A stretch of DNA of 64,000 bases, taken from positions 24,556,022 to 24,620,021 of the forward strand of contig OX578150.1 in the NCBI GenBank assembly GCA_951213105.1, written 5' to 3'. A program made the translations under genes and the position numbers. The notes under the pieces are model-generated. The model was not told the origin of the DNA and searched no databases. It was given only the letters and a program-made list of their open reading frames with translations. Shown in pieces: positions 1 to 10,948 of this stretch (position 1 is its first letter; the number at the start of each line of letters is the position of its first letter). The stretch is from Amaurobius ferox (taxonomy: Eukaryota > Arthropoda > Arachnida > Araneae > Amaurobiidae).

Positions 1-840
1 TTTATTTCGAAATTACAAATTCCTAATTTTATGTTTGGATTAAATCGAGAATTTGAGAACTGATGAATATGAGAGCTTAGTTTTAAAAAGTGTGTATTGA
101 TTTATTCACTTTAGCAATACGAATTATAAATTGTGCTATTTCTAATTTTTGTAATATTATAAGTAGCTGCAAGTAGTATTACATTTCTTAAGTCATGAAT
201 TTTGGGATAATCTATTTTCTATTTTTATCAATTAATATAAATTCATATTCTCTTATAATTCAGGAGAGAAAATTTGATTGTCATACAAGCTTTCATTTCA
301 AAGACTGTCCATATGTGAAGTGATTTTTCAGGGTTCATATGTTTCAAAGGAATCCAAGAATTCTCAGTCAGTTTAAATTCGACTCAAAATTTTAAGAAGA
401 AACTCTTGAAAAGTTGTACTTTTTCATCAAAAACGTGTAATAAAAAATGGCTTTTTGCTAGTCTGGAAAGTTCAAACTGATTATTTTATACTATATTGTA
501 TATTAAATCAATTAAGGCTTGATTTTTTGGTTGTGTTCACAAATTTTTTTAACATTGATGTTAACTAAGTAACGTGGTTGTTGCTCATTTTTTCCATTTA
601 TATTTACTAATTGCATAATTTGAATTCTTGTGACTAAATAAAATGTTGCGATTCAGACTGGAAGTTAGAAAACACATTTTATTGGTAGAAAGTAACAGAA
701 AATCAGTAATCCATTAACATTCTTCAAAATAAGTTTTACATACTTTACGTAACACATCTTGATTTGAATTCCCAGAAGAGGTGCAATTTGACATAGATTA
801 TTTAGGTATAGATTTGATATCAACTGGGATGACAGCTCCT
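1..840. other. AT-rich stretch, no feature recognised
   Basis: No coding frame, RNA gene or recognisable transposon terminus is visible. The sequence is AT-rich with short homopolymer runs. It may be very old repeat DNA or plain intergenic DNA. Confidence 0.5.
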
Positions 841-912
841 CAAAGGATTCCCCTGCAATGGGTGAATACGGGTGTCACAATCCTGAGGTGCCCTAGTGAA
901 TCTTCTTCTCTT
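841..912 (+). repeat. Fragment of shared retrotransposon 5' end
   Basis: About 70 bp resembles the first part of the 5' UTR of the I-like elements further on. It carries the same order of blocks: CCTCA-AGG, then GGGTGAATACGGGTGT, then CAATCCTGAGGT, then CCCTAG. Similarity stops after about 910, so this is a diverged scrap. The stem that pairs TTCAC with GTGAA in other copies is here ATTC-CCC against GGG-TGAAT, still largely paired. Confidence 0.45.
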
Positions 913-1421
913 GGTACACAAATGGCTATTAGCTTTTAAAAAATAAATGTTCTTATAAATCAATATCTCATACTGCTAACAACAATTTTTTTTTAGATTG
1001 CTTTATTAAAAATATTTTTTGATTTTACAAAAAAAAAAATTGTTAAAATGAGAAATTTTGTTTGCAAACTAATAATTTATTTTTTAATTTTTGGCTTTAT
1101 ACTGTTTTTTGCCATCTTATGCAAAATCTGACATTTTTCATGTTTATATTTTTTGCTTATAACTCGATTTTTGTGGACTTTGAAGCAAGGGTGGCAGTTT
1201 TAATTTCTACTAGATTTTCAGCATGTTATAGATGCAAAAAGATTTTGTTGTTACATGAAGGGCAATGTTATCCATCCTATTATCCAAACTGAATTGCACT
1301 TTTTGAACATTATCTTATAAAATAGATTGTTCTATTCTTTTAGCAATTTTTGACTTACACCAAATGTTTAATATACCAGGTAGTAAAAAAGGTAACCAGA
1401 TCTTTATTGAATGGTCATTAA
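913..1421. other. AT-rich intergenic DNA, nothing recognised
   Basis: The 76-codon frame at 1062-1292 is T-rich, hydrophobic by composition and matches nothing I know. I do not call it a gene. Confidence 0.5.
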
Positions 1422-2107
1422 CCCTTTCCGGACGACGGCATTCCAGAACTGCCGTGGCACAAAGGATGGAGCGCTTCGCTTCCGAACTGTTCTCAAAGGA
1501 TGGCAAATTTTTTGCGCTAAGCTTAACTCTTGAAAAAAATTCACTAAAAATCACCTATTCAACACAGAAATCTACTGTTTTCAGGAATGAAAGAAATATT
1601 TATTTTCTATTTGATGTATATTTTTCATACAAATCTGAATACAAAATACTCGTTAGTTGCTCCCATTCTTTTATCCGAAATACACGAATAATTTCACTGC
1701 CTCTAAAACCCAAACAAAAAACATACTCACTTATATTCCTATGATTCACCAACGAAATCATAACACTGAAATAAAAACAAAACCTGAAACTCAATTATAA
1801 AATTGCTGATGCTGTGAGAATTGCTCTGTCTTGTTTATATTACAAAATCATGTTTCACCGCTCCAAATGGAGAAATAATTCATTGGATCCTCTTTATGCC
1901 AAGGTCATGTATCTGCAAAATACATTGAAGTTAGTTCCACGGACATTTAACGCCATCTAGTAGACAAATTAAAACGTTCCTTGTGAAAGCACGCATGCGT
2001 GCCACTTGCCGTTTACAGTAAAGTTTCCTCCATTACGAGTGCGTGCCACCCGTCCTTGAATGCAAGTTTCCAGCCGACACGCGGGCGTGCCAATCATCAT
2101 GAAAGGG
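1422..2107. mobile_element. piggyBac-type MITE with TTAA flanks
   Basis: A 686-bp non-coding block begins CCCTTTCCGGACG and ends ATCATCATGAAAGGG. The outer 7 bp form an inverted repeat (CCCTTTC/GAAAGGG). TTAA lies on both sides (1418-1421 and 2108-2111), which is the target duplication of the piggyBac superfamily. There is no transposase. The first ~170 bp recur on the minus strand at 28858-29021, also bordered by TTAA, which confirms a repeat family. The right half is unusually GC-rich for this region and is full of GTGCGTGCC-like words. Confidence 0.75.
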
Positions 2108-2111
2108 TTAA

Positions 2112-3353
2112 CACTCTTCAATTATGTTGAAAAGTGTTTATGACTAACCATTTTGTCTGTCTGTTCGCACGATAACTGTTGTAAAAATGATTTTATCGAA
2201 ATTAAATTTTTGTATGTTGTTGGAATGTCTAGGGATGGAAATGAATAATATTACCCAATTTGTTTTTGATTTAACCCTGGTTGAAAAATGAAATACATTG
2301 AAACCCTGTGGGAATTACTTTTTCAAACAATTTTTAAGCAAAGTTAAAATTCACAAACTGTTTTGAAATTTTTAGAAAATATTCAAATTATCACATAAAA
2401 TGTGTAAAAAAATTTTCAGCAAAAGATGTTGGGTAGTTTTTTAAATAAAAATTGAAATAATTACATCTATGATATATGAAGAGATCACATGACTCATTAC
2501 AAAATAAAATATCTGCTGTTACTGTAGATGTTTAAATTTATATTTAGTGTGGCATATGGGATAAAACAGCTTTATTTTGTATCTAAATTCTGTGCCAACA
2601 TAATTACAATTTTTTTTTATTATTTTAAATGACACTAAATTTTGATTTTGTAATAAGAGTTGCATAAGAATTGCTGAATTTTTTTCACACAAATTCATTT
2701 AGCACTGGAGTCTGGAATATAAGTGATATGAATGAAATATTTATTGATTTTACATAGAGAGGCAGACAATTTATATTTCTATGACATGATTTGAATAAAG
2801 TTCTTTTTGTGTAACTAGCATTGTCTTTTTCAATGGAGTTTGAAGTTTTCAAGTATAATAAATTACTGGTTCAAGTATAATAAATTACTGTAGTACTATG
2901 ATAATTTAAAAAATATCAGCTCTGAATGTATCACATTTTAGAGATGCGCAAATAAAATTGCATTTCAGTTGAAAGTGTTTCATAATCGGTGCTTTATGCA
3001 TGATTGATCTCTCTCATTTTATATAAAAATTTACTTGACTCTATAATAAATATTGGAATAAGGCATACACCATTATCTAAATCAAGGGCTCAAGGGTCAC
3101 ATTGGAAACCTTAGGCGTGATTGGGGCTGCACTTTAATAATGGACCAATTTTCACAAAATTTTGCAAATAGAACAGAGGTACCAGCATGAAATAATATGC
3201 ATAGTTTAATTGAAACAAAGGTTTAATCATTTTAATTGCTAATAACACTTTTATAATTGCATAAAGGAGTGAAATTAAAAATTAACAAAAACTATTATAC
3301 CCAGAACAATTGAGTTTTAACACTAGTTAAAACAAAACTTAAAAGAGGACAAT
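2112..3353. other. AT-rich intergenic DNA
   Basis: No supported gene. A short direct duplication of GGTTCAAGTATAATAAATTAC-like sequence lies at about 2852-2890. Around 3080-3140 the sequence becomes GC-richer and may hold the eroded end of the hAT element that follows. Confidence 0.4.
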
Positions 3354-4634
3354 TTAGTGGGAGTACTGTGGTCGATCAGCTATATCTACCAATGAACGAA
3401 TGCCCACCTCCAGTTCTGTTGTTGCTAATCTCAGAAGATGCAGTAAGGAAGAATCTGTAAGTCGACTTCTGTACTGATTTTTAATGAATTTCATAGAAGA
3501 AAAAACACCTTCACATATATACGTGCTGCCAAACATTAAAGTCATTTTTAGTCCAAATTGTCTTAAGTTTGGATATTTATTGTTGGATAGCAGTTTAAAA
3601 AAATGTGATCCCTTTTCTTGTCTGTAGGAACGTATCGACTTGTAGATCACACAGCTCAAGTTGTAAGTGTGGTTCTTGTTGCTTGATTTCAGCACCAAGA
3701 GGATTCATGTAAAGCTGTACACTGCTTTTCAGTGTTTCAGTTTCCTTGAATTGTGTGTTGAATTCTTCAATGATCTCTTGAATGTGTGAACTGATATCTG
3801 AAAAATGTATAGCTTCCTGGTCTGCTGCTAATTGTAGACATAAAAAACAAATGTGTCAATTCATTATTTTCCAAAGAATGATTGAAAATTTTTAACTTGA
3901 AAATTTTTTACTTTGAAATCCATTTACAATTCCAACCATATCTGATACCCCTTGGTTTTTTCCTTGAAGACTCAGGTTTAAGGTATTAAGGTGATTTGTC
4001 ATGTCTATTAGGAATGCTATCTGCTTTAAAAATTCTGGTCTTTGAATTTCTTCTTCTAGTTCTGTGATATTAGACGAGACAAATTTGTTAAGGAATTCAG
4101 GGATTTCCTTGTGAATAGCAAAAAACCATTTAAGGTACTTTCTGCACTGAACTCCCTTATCAATGACCCTTCTCTGTACAGTTTGGTTGGAAAGAGGCAC
4201 TGATTCAAATTTCTCGGCCATTTTAACATTCCCAAAAGCCTTTGCCATTGTTATAGCACACTTTTTAACCAGACTGCCTGCAGTGAAGAGTTTTTTTTGT
4301 CTTTGCAAGTTCAAGCGACACAGTGTAGGAAGCATAGAGAAGATGACTGATTTTGTAAGACTTTACTAAACATACCTGTTTGTTGTTTTAATTTCTTTTT
4401 GAAGTCTACAACCAGTGCGTGTCAAGCTTTTTCCTTATATATTGCATACTTATTCTCGTGCATTGTTGAGTAATGCTGTTTAACATTGTACTCTTTCGGA
4501 ACAGACACAATTTGCATGCATACCAAACACTGAAGCTTCCCACTGTTATTAGTAATTAAATAGTCATTCTCCCAGCTTTCCTTGTAAGTTCTGTTTTCAA
4601 TTTCAATTTTGCGTGTCTTTGAGTTTCTGCTCAT
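3354..4634 (-). pseudogene. hAT transposase remnant (BED finger, GTF2IRD2-like type)
   Basis: Three minus-strand blocks form one broken hAT transposase. The N-terminal block (4422-4634) has a BED-type zinc finger: a W before the finger, CLVCMQIV, then a spaced H-x4-H. The middle block (3892-4335) starts with the conserved LFTAGSLVKKCA segment and jumps to LKWFFAIHKEIPEFL and a hAT alpha-helical stretch, so the catalytic core between them is deleted. The last block (3354-3698) ends in the hAT dimerisation segment (GVFSSMKFIKNQYRSRLTD). Many vertebrate GTF2IRD2/FAM200-like genes derive from this hAT type. Stops and deletions rule out activity. Confidence 0.75.
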
Positions 4635-4706
4635 TTTTTATTCACGTAAAAGATGCAAGCAATGGTACACTTCACACAAAACAAAGCCTCCAAAATGGAC
4701 AGTAAC

Positions 4707-4843
4707 TTGTTGTTGTTGAGACCCAGACCGTCCGACCAACCAGAAAGGTGTAAGGTAACTGTTTGGACGGCCGGGAAGTGCCACCCAATTTAGACTGGAA
4801 CCCAGTGGGGGGGGCATCCACAAGGACCGTACCCTCCTTCCCC
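4707..4843 (-). repeat. 5S-derived SINE, 3' fragment
   Basis: On the minus strand this matches the 3' half of the full SINE at 52698-53083. Shared blocks are GGGGAAGGAGGGTACGGTCC, then GTGGATGCC, ACTGGGTTCC, AAATTGGGTGGCACTTCCCG, CCTTTCTGGT and a (CAA)n tail. The 5S rRNA part and the internal pol III promoter are missing, so it is 5'-truncated. It sits just upstream of the hAT start. Confidence 0.8.
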
Positions 4844-5844
4844 TAGTTAGCAAGCCTTGTGTACAAGTGTAGTTAGCAAGCCTTGCCGGGTGAGTTTATT
4901 GTTACTTGAGTGAAGGGGAGGGAGGTCAATGGAGGGGCTTGTGACATATATTCTCCATTTCATTTCCCCAATACCACTGCACTGTGCGATGCGGCATGTT
5001 GCTTGTAGAATGGCTGACTATTTGTCATGTTGCTTCTTATGGTATATGTGGGCCAGTAGTGCAGTAGCAGACTGACCTGTGGCGAGGGGGAATAAATTCT
5101 GGACCACAAGCCTCTGTACAAAAATTAGTTTAATATCGTCGTGACGCCCCATGGGCACCATATCAGCTATTAAGCTGATAAGAACAGATATTTTACAGGA
5201 CCCTAACTCATTTTGGTCGTGAGTCATGCTGTAAAAAACCTGTTCTGCAAAGCCAAACTAATTTTTGAACCCCTGGCACCCAACACATAGGATCATCCAC
5301 TGGGGATCTCTACTCGGGGTAGGCAGTGTTGCCAGGATCATTTTACTTTAATTTATGTAAAAATACATACAAGCAGTATCGACCGGGTACCAAGGTGTGT
5401 ATATACATAATTATTTCAATCGGTCAGGGTACCCGAGACTAATTTTACATTGGTGTCTTCATGCTGGTTCTTTGCATGAGTTTCTTCGCCAGGAACGGTG
5501 GGTTGCTGGCTCCTTGAACAAACTGGTAGTGCAGCCACATGACGTGTCTGCATCTTTCCAAGCCCAGATGGTGTATGCTCTCCTTTCATAGGAGCTCGGG
5601 ACTGCAGGTGCCAAGTAGTTACTTCCTCCTTATTGTGACGTGCAACAAGCTCCTCCATGGTTTGCAAGGGCGAGGAGTCATTGGACTTGCTAGCTTCAGC
5701 CTTTTGTGCAGGTCTATTTACAGTCCTACTTACATGTACCGAGTCATGGTTAGGGTGCCCAGTTTGTGAAGAGATTATGGCATTATCAGCACCAGCAGGT
5801 CTATATACATTGTGATCAACATTGATAGAGTCACGGTTTGGGTA
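4844..5844. other. Unassigned repeat-like sequence with two orphan frames
   Basis: Minus-strand frames at 5018-5227 (69 codons) and 5416-5895 (159 codons) have no motif I recognise. The second contains a degenerate internal repeat, HPNHDS-V-HV followed about nine residues later by a V-NRPA word, present twice. GTTAGCAAGCCTTG is duplicated at about 4845-4886. The GC level differs from the flanks, so this is probably part of an unrecognised transposon, perhaps an LTR element, rather than a host gene. Confidence 0.35.
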
Positions 5845-5936
5845 TGAATGAATGAATGACATGAAGGTGGGTGGCTCCAAAAGAGCCGAGCACACCGACT
5901 AGAGGTCTATTGTACTACCAAAACAGGGGAAGGTCC

Positions 5937-6671
5937 TTAAGAAAAGAGACCAGTAGCCAAAGCAAAAATCAGCAGGTACTTGACGAGAATGTCATACAAC
6001 TCCCAGGGCTCGATTACATGCCGACCCAAGTGTTTGAACCTATGGGCGGAGAACACCTCACATTCACAGAGAATGTGTATGGCAGTTTCTTCACTGTATT
6101 TGCAGCCTCTGCAAAGCAAATCTTTCATGATACCCATAATATTAAGGTGTTTTTTAAGGGTGCAGTGTCCTGTAAGGAGCCCGACAGCCCTTCTGACGCC
6201 AGTTCTACTGAGCCTGAATAATTCCTTCTGACGTATGCTAGGGCAATTGCAGTTGAGAATTTTCGCCTGCCTTTGGCCCTTAGTATTGTGCCAGTTTTTG
6301 CTCTGAAGCTTTCTGAAGATGTCATAGACAGTTCTTCTAGTTAGCTCATTGGGAACACCCAAAGCCTTCTCAGGACTAATAAAAGGAATACTTCGAGTCT
6401 TTTCTAGCCAATTCATCAGCCAGCTCATTTCCTGGAATGCCCGAATGTCCAGGCACCCAGTAAAGTATGACTTTATTATATTACACAGTGCATTACAGCA
6501 CTCCCAGACAAGGGAAGACGTCATAGTAGACTTTCCTAAGGCCATAAGAGCAACTTGACTATGAGAACAGATAAGAATCTGGTTGCTCCTATAATTTCTG
6601 TCATAGCAAATTCTACAACACATTAGAATAGCATAGACCTCAGCCTGAAAGACAGTAGCATGACTGCCTAG
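5937..6671 (-). pseudogene. L-1 RNase H remnant and C-terminal tail
   Basis: The frame carries the second half of an RNase H domain (ATVFQAEVYAILMCCR) and a cysteine/histidine tail (LCRGCKYSEETAIHILCEC) typical of ORF2 C termini. The RNase H aspartate in SDSQ (seen in L-2) is a histidine here (CSHSQVALMAL), and a shift destroys the GNELAD motif. The frame begins abruptly at the internal deletion at about 6670. Confidence 0.75.
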
Positions 6672-6738
6672 AGCAGTGGTTCTCAACTGGTGGGTCGCGA
6701 CCCCCCAGGGGGTCGCAAATGAATTCTAGGGGGGTTCG
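6672..6738 (+). repeat. hAT-like terminal sequence at a deletion junction
   Basis: The sequence CAGTGGTTCTCAACTGG followed by GGGTCGCGACCC and a run of G is the classic end of hAT elements with CAGTGGTTCTCAAC termini. Only one terminus is present. It sits exactly where L-1 lost its reverse transcriptase, between endonuclease codons (DANAQ) and RNase H codons. Confidence 0.6.
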
Positions 6739-7700
6739 CATTGGGCATTTGCATCATAACCAATAATCATTCTTTTGCTATTACAGTACTCAATTAGACT
6801 AGTAATGACATTTGAAAAGGTTTCCTTATCTTCATAAGGAAGATAGGCCGAAGCAAAGATGTATTCCATCTTATGCTCATTGGTTTTATGATTCACACTG
6901 ATAGCAACATTATCACCATCAAGGAATTTTATAAGGTGAACAGCATTGAGCCTGTTGCTGACGGCAATACAGGCTCTAGGTGTGATACAGGGTGTATCAT
7001 AAAAGACATTGAAGCCCTTGATCCCAAGACCCAAAATTTTTCCATTGCAGGTCCAGGGCTCCTGGATAAGAGCAATATTAGCTCTACCATTTATCAGCCT
7101 TTTGCTAAGGATAGCAGAGACAGATCGACTATGGTGCAGATTGATTCGCACAACATTAAGACAACCCATGACGAAAGGCAAAAAGAGGGCAGAGAAAACC
7201 TTGGAGGGCGTGTCCCTCCTAGTAACATGATAATGATCGGTGTCAGGCACAATATCATTATCAAAATCCTGCATGCGCTTTCCCAGCTCATCAATTGTAA
7301 GCCGTGGGTTGGCATGTAGCGTGTTATCAGGACTGGAAGCAATTTCCGGTGTAAAAAGTTTAGGTATCATAGTATCAAGACTAGTGATATTTACCTGAGA
7401 GGAGGTTGCCTGATCTTCTGGCTGTACCTCCATCTCCAACTTCCCTTTGGGCCTTTCGTTTGGGTCTCGAAGAATCTTGAAGACTCCGCGGTCGAAACTG
7501 GTGTAAGCACCAAAGTCAGCTTTGCGAATTGCATCTGCAGCCTCTGAGGCCACCTCGAAGATCCATCTTACGGAGAGGGGTTCCACAAAACTTTGCAGAA
7601 CACGCCACTCCTCAGACTTCAACTCCGGCTTGAAACGGTTCTGCCATTTCAGCAAAACGCTCGGCTCATTAGTGTATATATCTCTGGTCTTGAAGGCCAC
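6739..7700 (-). pseudogene. L-1 ORF1 C-terminus fused in frame to endonuclease start
   Basis: The first part has the LOA-type ORF1 signature (VAFKTRDIYTNEP, WRVLQSFVEPLS, FDRGVFKILRDPNERPKGK). The frame then continues without a stop into the apurinic endonuclease (MGCLNVVRINLHHS, ANIALIQEPWTC, AYLPYEDK, IIGYDANA). In L-2 the equivalent ORF1 ends in a TGA before the ORF2 ATG. The endonuclease is cut after DANA, so it lacks the SDH motif. One TAG at 7731-7733 separates this frame from the upstream ORF1 part in the same phase. Confidence 0.8.
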
Positions 7701-7730
7701 CTTGACGGGCTTGGGTAGATCATTGGCACT

Positions 7731-8414
7731 CTAGACTTTGAGTACCTCACTTAAAACCTGTCTGTTATTGTGGAAGGTTTGATTAACCCATTTCACAGTA
7801 GTTGCACCATTGCACTGAAGAACCAAGGCTCCAGCGTATAGGCCAGAGCCATGAATCTCCGGAAGTTGCTCACCAGTGGGGATCTCATCTATTTTATCGA
7901 GAATCTCCACCTGGATGCTGTGAACCTCATCCTTGCTCAGCTGACTTGAAGGGAAAGAATCCTTGATGATTGCTATCTTAATGACCTGGACTGCCTGAGC
8001 GTATGGTCCAGGTTGGATGTCAGTCCTTGATCTTTTATTATTAACCAGATCTCTTGCAGAAGGTGTTGCTCCATCCGACCTAAGTCGTTTGGTGCCTCTG
8101 ACCTTCTCTTTGACAGCATCAGCTTTTGCAAACTTCTGGTCTAGCTGCCTAGGAATGCACCTCCTCTTGTGCCTCTGTGTTTTTGTGAGTATTTCCTGCA
8201 TCTCAGCCATTGTTTCAGTGTGTCGGTCACTAAGGCTCGCGAATCCACTTTCTTCCACATCCAGACTGCAGGTTTCCTCCTTTTTGCCAAGATTCAATCC
8301 CAGTGGGGTTGTCTCAATGGTTGACTGGGATTCACCCAAGGGTGTACCCAATCCTTCAACACTTTCTCTGCGGTGGCATGAAGAACCAGGGAATGGAACA
8401 TCCGATTTCTTCAT
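7731..8414 (-). pseudogene. L-1 ORF1 (gag-like) N-terminal part
   Basis: A 227-codon frame starts at MKKSDV and ends at a single TAG; the next codons (SANDLPKPVKVAFK) continue ORF1 in the same phase, so one nonsense change splits it. It has basic stretches (HKRRCIPRQ, KRLRSDG) and the segment SGLYAGALVLQCNGATTVKW found in LOA/R1-type ORF1 proteins. Its first ~15 codons resemble the I-like ORF1 start (PFPGSSCH against PFVSGSSCH), although the rest is unrelated. No CCHC knuckle is visible in this part. Confidence 0.75.
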
Positions 8415-8936
8415 GCTGTAACCACTAATGGAGAAAAACCACGGATTACTTCCAGTTCGATCAGAGCCCCACTAGGCTCCGTCTCCCCACACTTTTCTAA
8501 CGTGAAAAGTGTAACCGCTGGAGTCATTTGCAAAGCTAGATGATGAGGAATGGGCCATAACGTGCACCAAGTGCACAGAGCCCAAGGATCAACAAAGATC
8601 CAAGGGGGATTTCTCAATATAATACGCTCCCCACTATCCAACCAACGCAACCAAGGGACTCAGCCTCTGGAACCGTTTACTACCAACATTTCTTAAAAGC
8701 AATACTACAGATGCACGCCGCGTTGCCCTTTTCGCAACACAACCACATGGCCCCTTTCCCGAGCCCAAAACTGTATACCTTATGGTAGAGGCCGAAGGGT
8801 GGTACTAAGGCCCATAGAGCAGAAGTGATGTTTACTAGAGGCTCAGCATTGATGCAATCTGCAGCTAGAAGTAAAAGATCGCTCGGGTACCTCGGGATTG
8901 CAACACCTGTATCCACAAAAGAAATGGACCCCTGAG
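8415..8936 (-). promoter_or_regulatory. L-1 5' UTR, shared with I-like elements
   Basis: This ~520-bp leader aligns end to end with the 5' UTRs of I-a, I-c, I-d and I-e: CCTCAGGGG start, GTGTTGCAATCCCGAGGTAC, AACATCAC-TCTGCTCTATGGG, CGGTTCCAGAGG, TTGAGAAATCCCCC, TGCACGTTATGGCCC and TTAGAAAAGTGTGGGGAGAC blocks. It lacks the ~100-bp pyrimidine tract of the I-like copies. Non-LTR elements usually keep an internal promoter in this position; that role here is inferred. Confidence 0.75.
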
Positions 8937-9214
8937 GATTTTACAGAATGAGGCTAAGTGCCTCACTTCCAACCCCCAACCTGGAGGACCAAGATGCTTC
9001 ATTTTGTCTGGAATCTCACCTTTGACTTGTCTGGCAAGGGAGACCCTACCAGTAACAAAAGCTATTGCCGGCATAGCTCTTAGGATCATCGGAACACACA
9101 AGCTCCACTACCATGACAAGGCACAAGCATCTGTTAGTGGAGTTAATTGCCTTAGTCAATGTTGTATAATACCCAGACTCAGTTTTCTTAGCAAAAATAT
9201 TGCTCCAAAAATGG
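8937..9214. other. Unassigned moderately GC-rich sequence
   Basis: The plus-strand frame 9004-9273 (MSGISPLTCLARETLPV) is open for 89 codons but I do not recognise it. It lies between the 5' end of L-1 and the hAT remnant and is probably part of another repeat. Confidence 0.3.
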
Positions 9215-10945
9215 TCAATCCTGTTTTCTTAAACTTTTCACTTCATTTTGAAGTAGCCTCCATTCATCTTTAATTTCCAGCTCATTAATACCCTTCAATT
9301 GTAAGAGCTTCGCTACGTGAGATATATACTGAACACTTTTTGATTCACATATTTTTTCATAATTCAGGCACTGCAAATAAAACATGACATTGTCAGTTTG
9401 CACTACATTCTTTTTAACTATGCAATTGTAAGATGCAAGATAATGTTGCTGAATTTTGTGGTATATAGGCATTCTGTCTTTTTCATTCAATAACTCCAGT
9501 TGAATTCTTGTTTGTTGCCCAATATCTGTATCAGTCATTCTTAAAAGGTGTTGCTTTCAATAAGACCTTCAACATTAATTGCATCGGGCTTGCAAATTCT
9601 TCCTGCAAGTTTTTGTAAAATAACTAGCAGTTCATTACTTAAAACATGAATCAAAGGATCTGATTTTTGGAAGAGTTCCATGTACCGTGAATATATTTCA
9701 CAACTATCTAAGATAAAAGTGAGTTCAATTTTTATATCAATATACTTGATGGCTTTTACAATATGTTTGTACTTTGATGTCTGTATCAACTTTTTGTCAT
9801 TTGCAGGTACAAATATCAGAAAGTAATGCTCAATTGCAGCCCACTGTTCCAAAACACGATCTGCTGCAGGCCCTACAGTGAGCCAACAGCTTGACATATG
9901 CTTTAAAAAGTGATGGTGTACAACTGAAAATTTTCACAGTCTTTCCAACTAGAGGGATATTTTTTAAAATAGAATTAAAGATCTGTTATGAGTTCGCATA
10001 CTGAATCACCATATTCAACAAGTCCTTTCAAAAAAGAATTGTAAATAATATGTAAATTGCATGAACCGATGTCCAATAAACCATGACCTCTTTCTTCTAT
10101 CAACAAAGTATTTAACAATATCCATACTTTTTTATTTACATTAGGCCCATCCGATCCTAACATTAGCAAATTATGAATCGATAAACAGACTTTACTTAGC
10201 ATTTTTTGAATTTGCAATAAAATGTCTTCTACAGTAGAGTGTCCAAGAAATAAGTTTGTAAATGTCTACAAACAATTTAATTGGCTTTTGGAGACCAATA
10301 TCTGATTTTAAATTGGAGCTCTTTTTTGTCAGCATTATTGGTTCTTTTATCAAACAACAAAGAATAGTATGCATTCTGGGCATCATCAATAAACTGTTTT
10401 CTAAAATAAGGCCCTAATGCTTCAGTGATGAAAGTCTTCTGCAGTAGAATGTCCAAGAAATAAGTTTGTAAATGTCTACAAACAATTTAATTGGCTTTTG
10501 GAGACCAATATCTGATTTTAAATTGGAGCTCTTTTTTATCAGCATTATTGGTTCTTTTATCAAACAACAAAGAATAGTATGCATTCTGGGCATCATCAAT
10601 AAACTGTTTTCTAAAATAAGGCCCTAATGCTTCAGTGATGAAATAAGTTATTTTCGTTCGGCCTAAACAAAAGTTTTCTGCGATATCAGAATTTGGAAAC
10701 ATTACATTAAAAATATTTTTTAAGTCATCACTTGTAGCAGCTGCCATGTTGCATTGTACAGATTTTAAAGCCCACGTAACCTCAGCCCTGGTAACAGCTT
10801 CTTTACAACTATATAACTGGATTTGCTTAGTTGGACTAGGAATAGATGCACTTGTGGAAGTCTGGTTGCTTGCTTGATCTTGAGGTATTATAACTAAAGA
10901 CAATTGACTGTGGTGTAATTTGAATATAGAATTTTTCGTATGCAC
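9215..10945 (-). pseudogene. hAT transposase remnant (second hAT type)
   Basis: Minus-strand frames 10487-10945, 10192-10389, 9975-10217, 9541-9897 and 9215-9538 belong to one hAT-like transposase. The recognisable order is MFPNSDIAENFCLG-TKITYFI, ALGPYFRKQ, SLLFDKRTNNADKKELQF (the DE region), then LGSDGPNVNKKVW and IGSCNLHIIYNSF. The N-terminal zinc finger is missing because I-a begins at 10949. A 210-bp in-frame tandem duplication breaks the domain after the first catalytic segment. Confidence 0.75.
10224..10643. repeat. 210-bp tandem duplication (two units)
   Basis: The block from CTTCTACAGTAGAGTGTCC to CTTCAGTGATGAA is repeated with a period of exactly 210 bp and only a few differences (ACAGTAGAGT against GCAGTAGAAT; TTTGTCAG against TTTATCAG). 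210 is divisible by three, so the hAT frame is kept. The near identity makes it younger than the decay of the transposon around it. Confidence 0.9.
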
Positions 10946-10948
10946 ATT

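Larger units (their letters stand above)
5845..8936 (-). mobile_element. LOA/R1-like non-LTR retrotransposon, copy L-1
   Basis: This copy reads from a complete 5' end (8936) to a 3' end with a TCAT-repeat tail (5844-5859). Order: shared 5' UTR, ORF1 (gag), endonuclease start, a large deletion, then the RNase H end and the C-terminal zinc-binding tail. The endonuclease block (LNVV-INLHHS, ALIQEPW) matches LOA/R1-group ORF2s. The 3' end holds a small hairpin (GGCTC-TTTTG-GAGCC) that is also present in copy L-2. Reverse transcriptase is absent, so the copy is dead. Confidence 0.8.

Noticed and set aside
1364..1744. Similar short peptides at 1364-1744 and 28786-28989.
   Set aside because: Both come from the same non-coding MITE.
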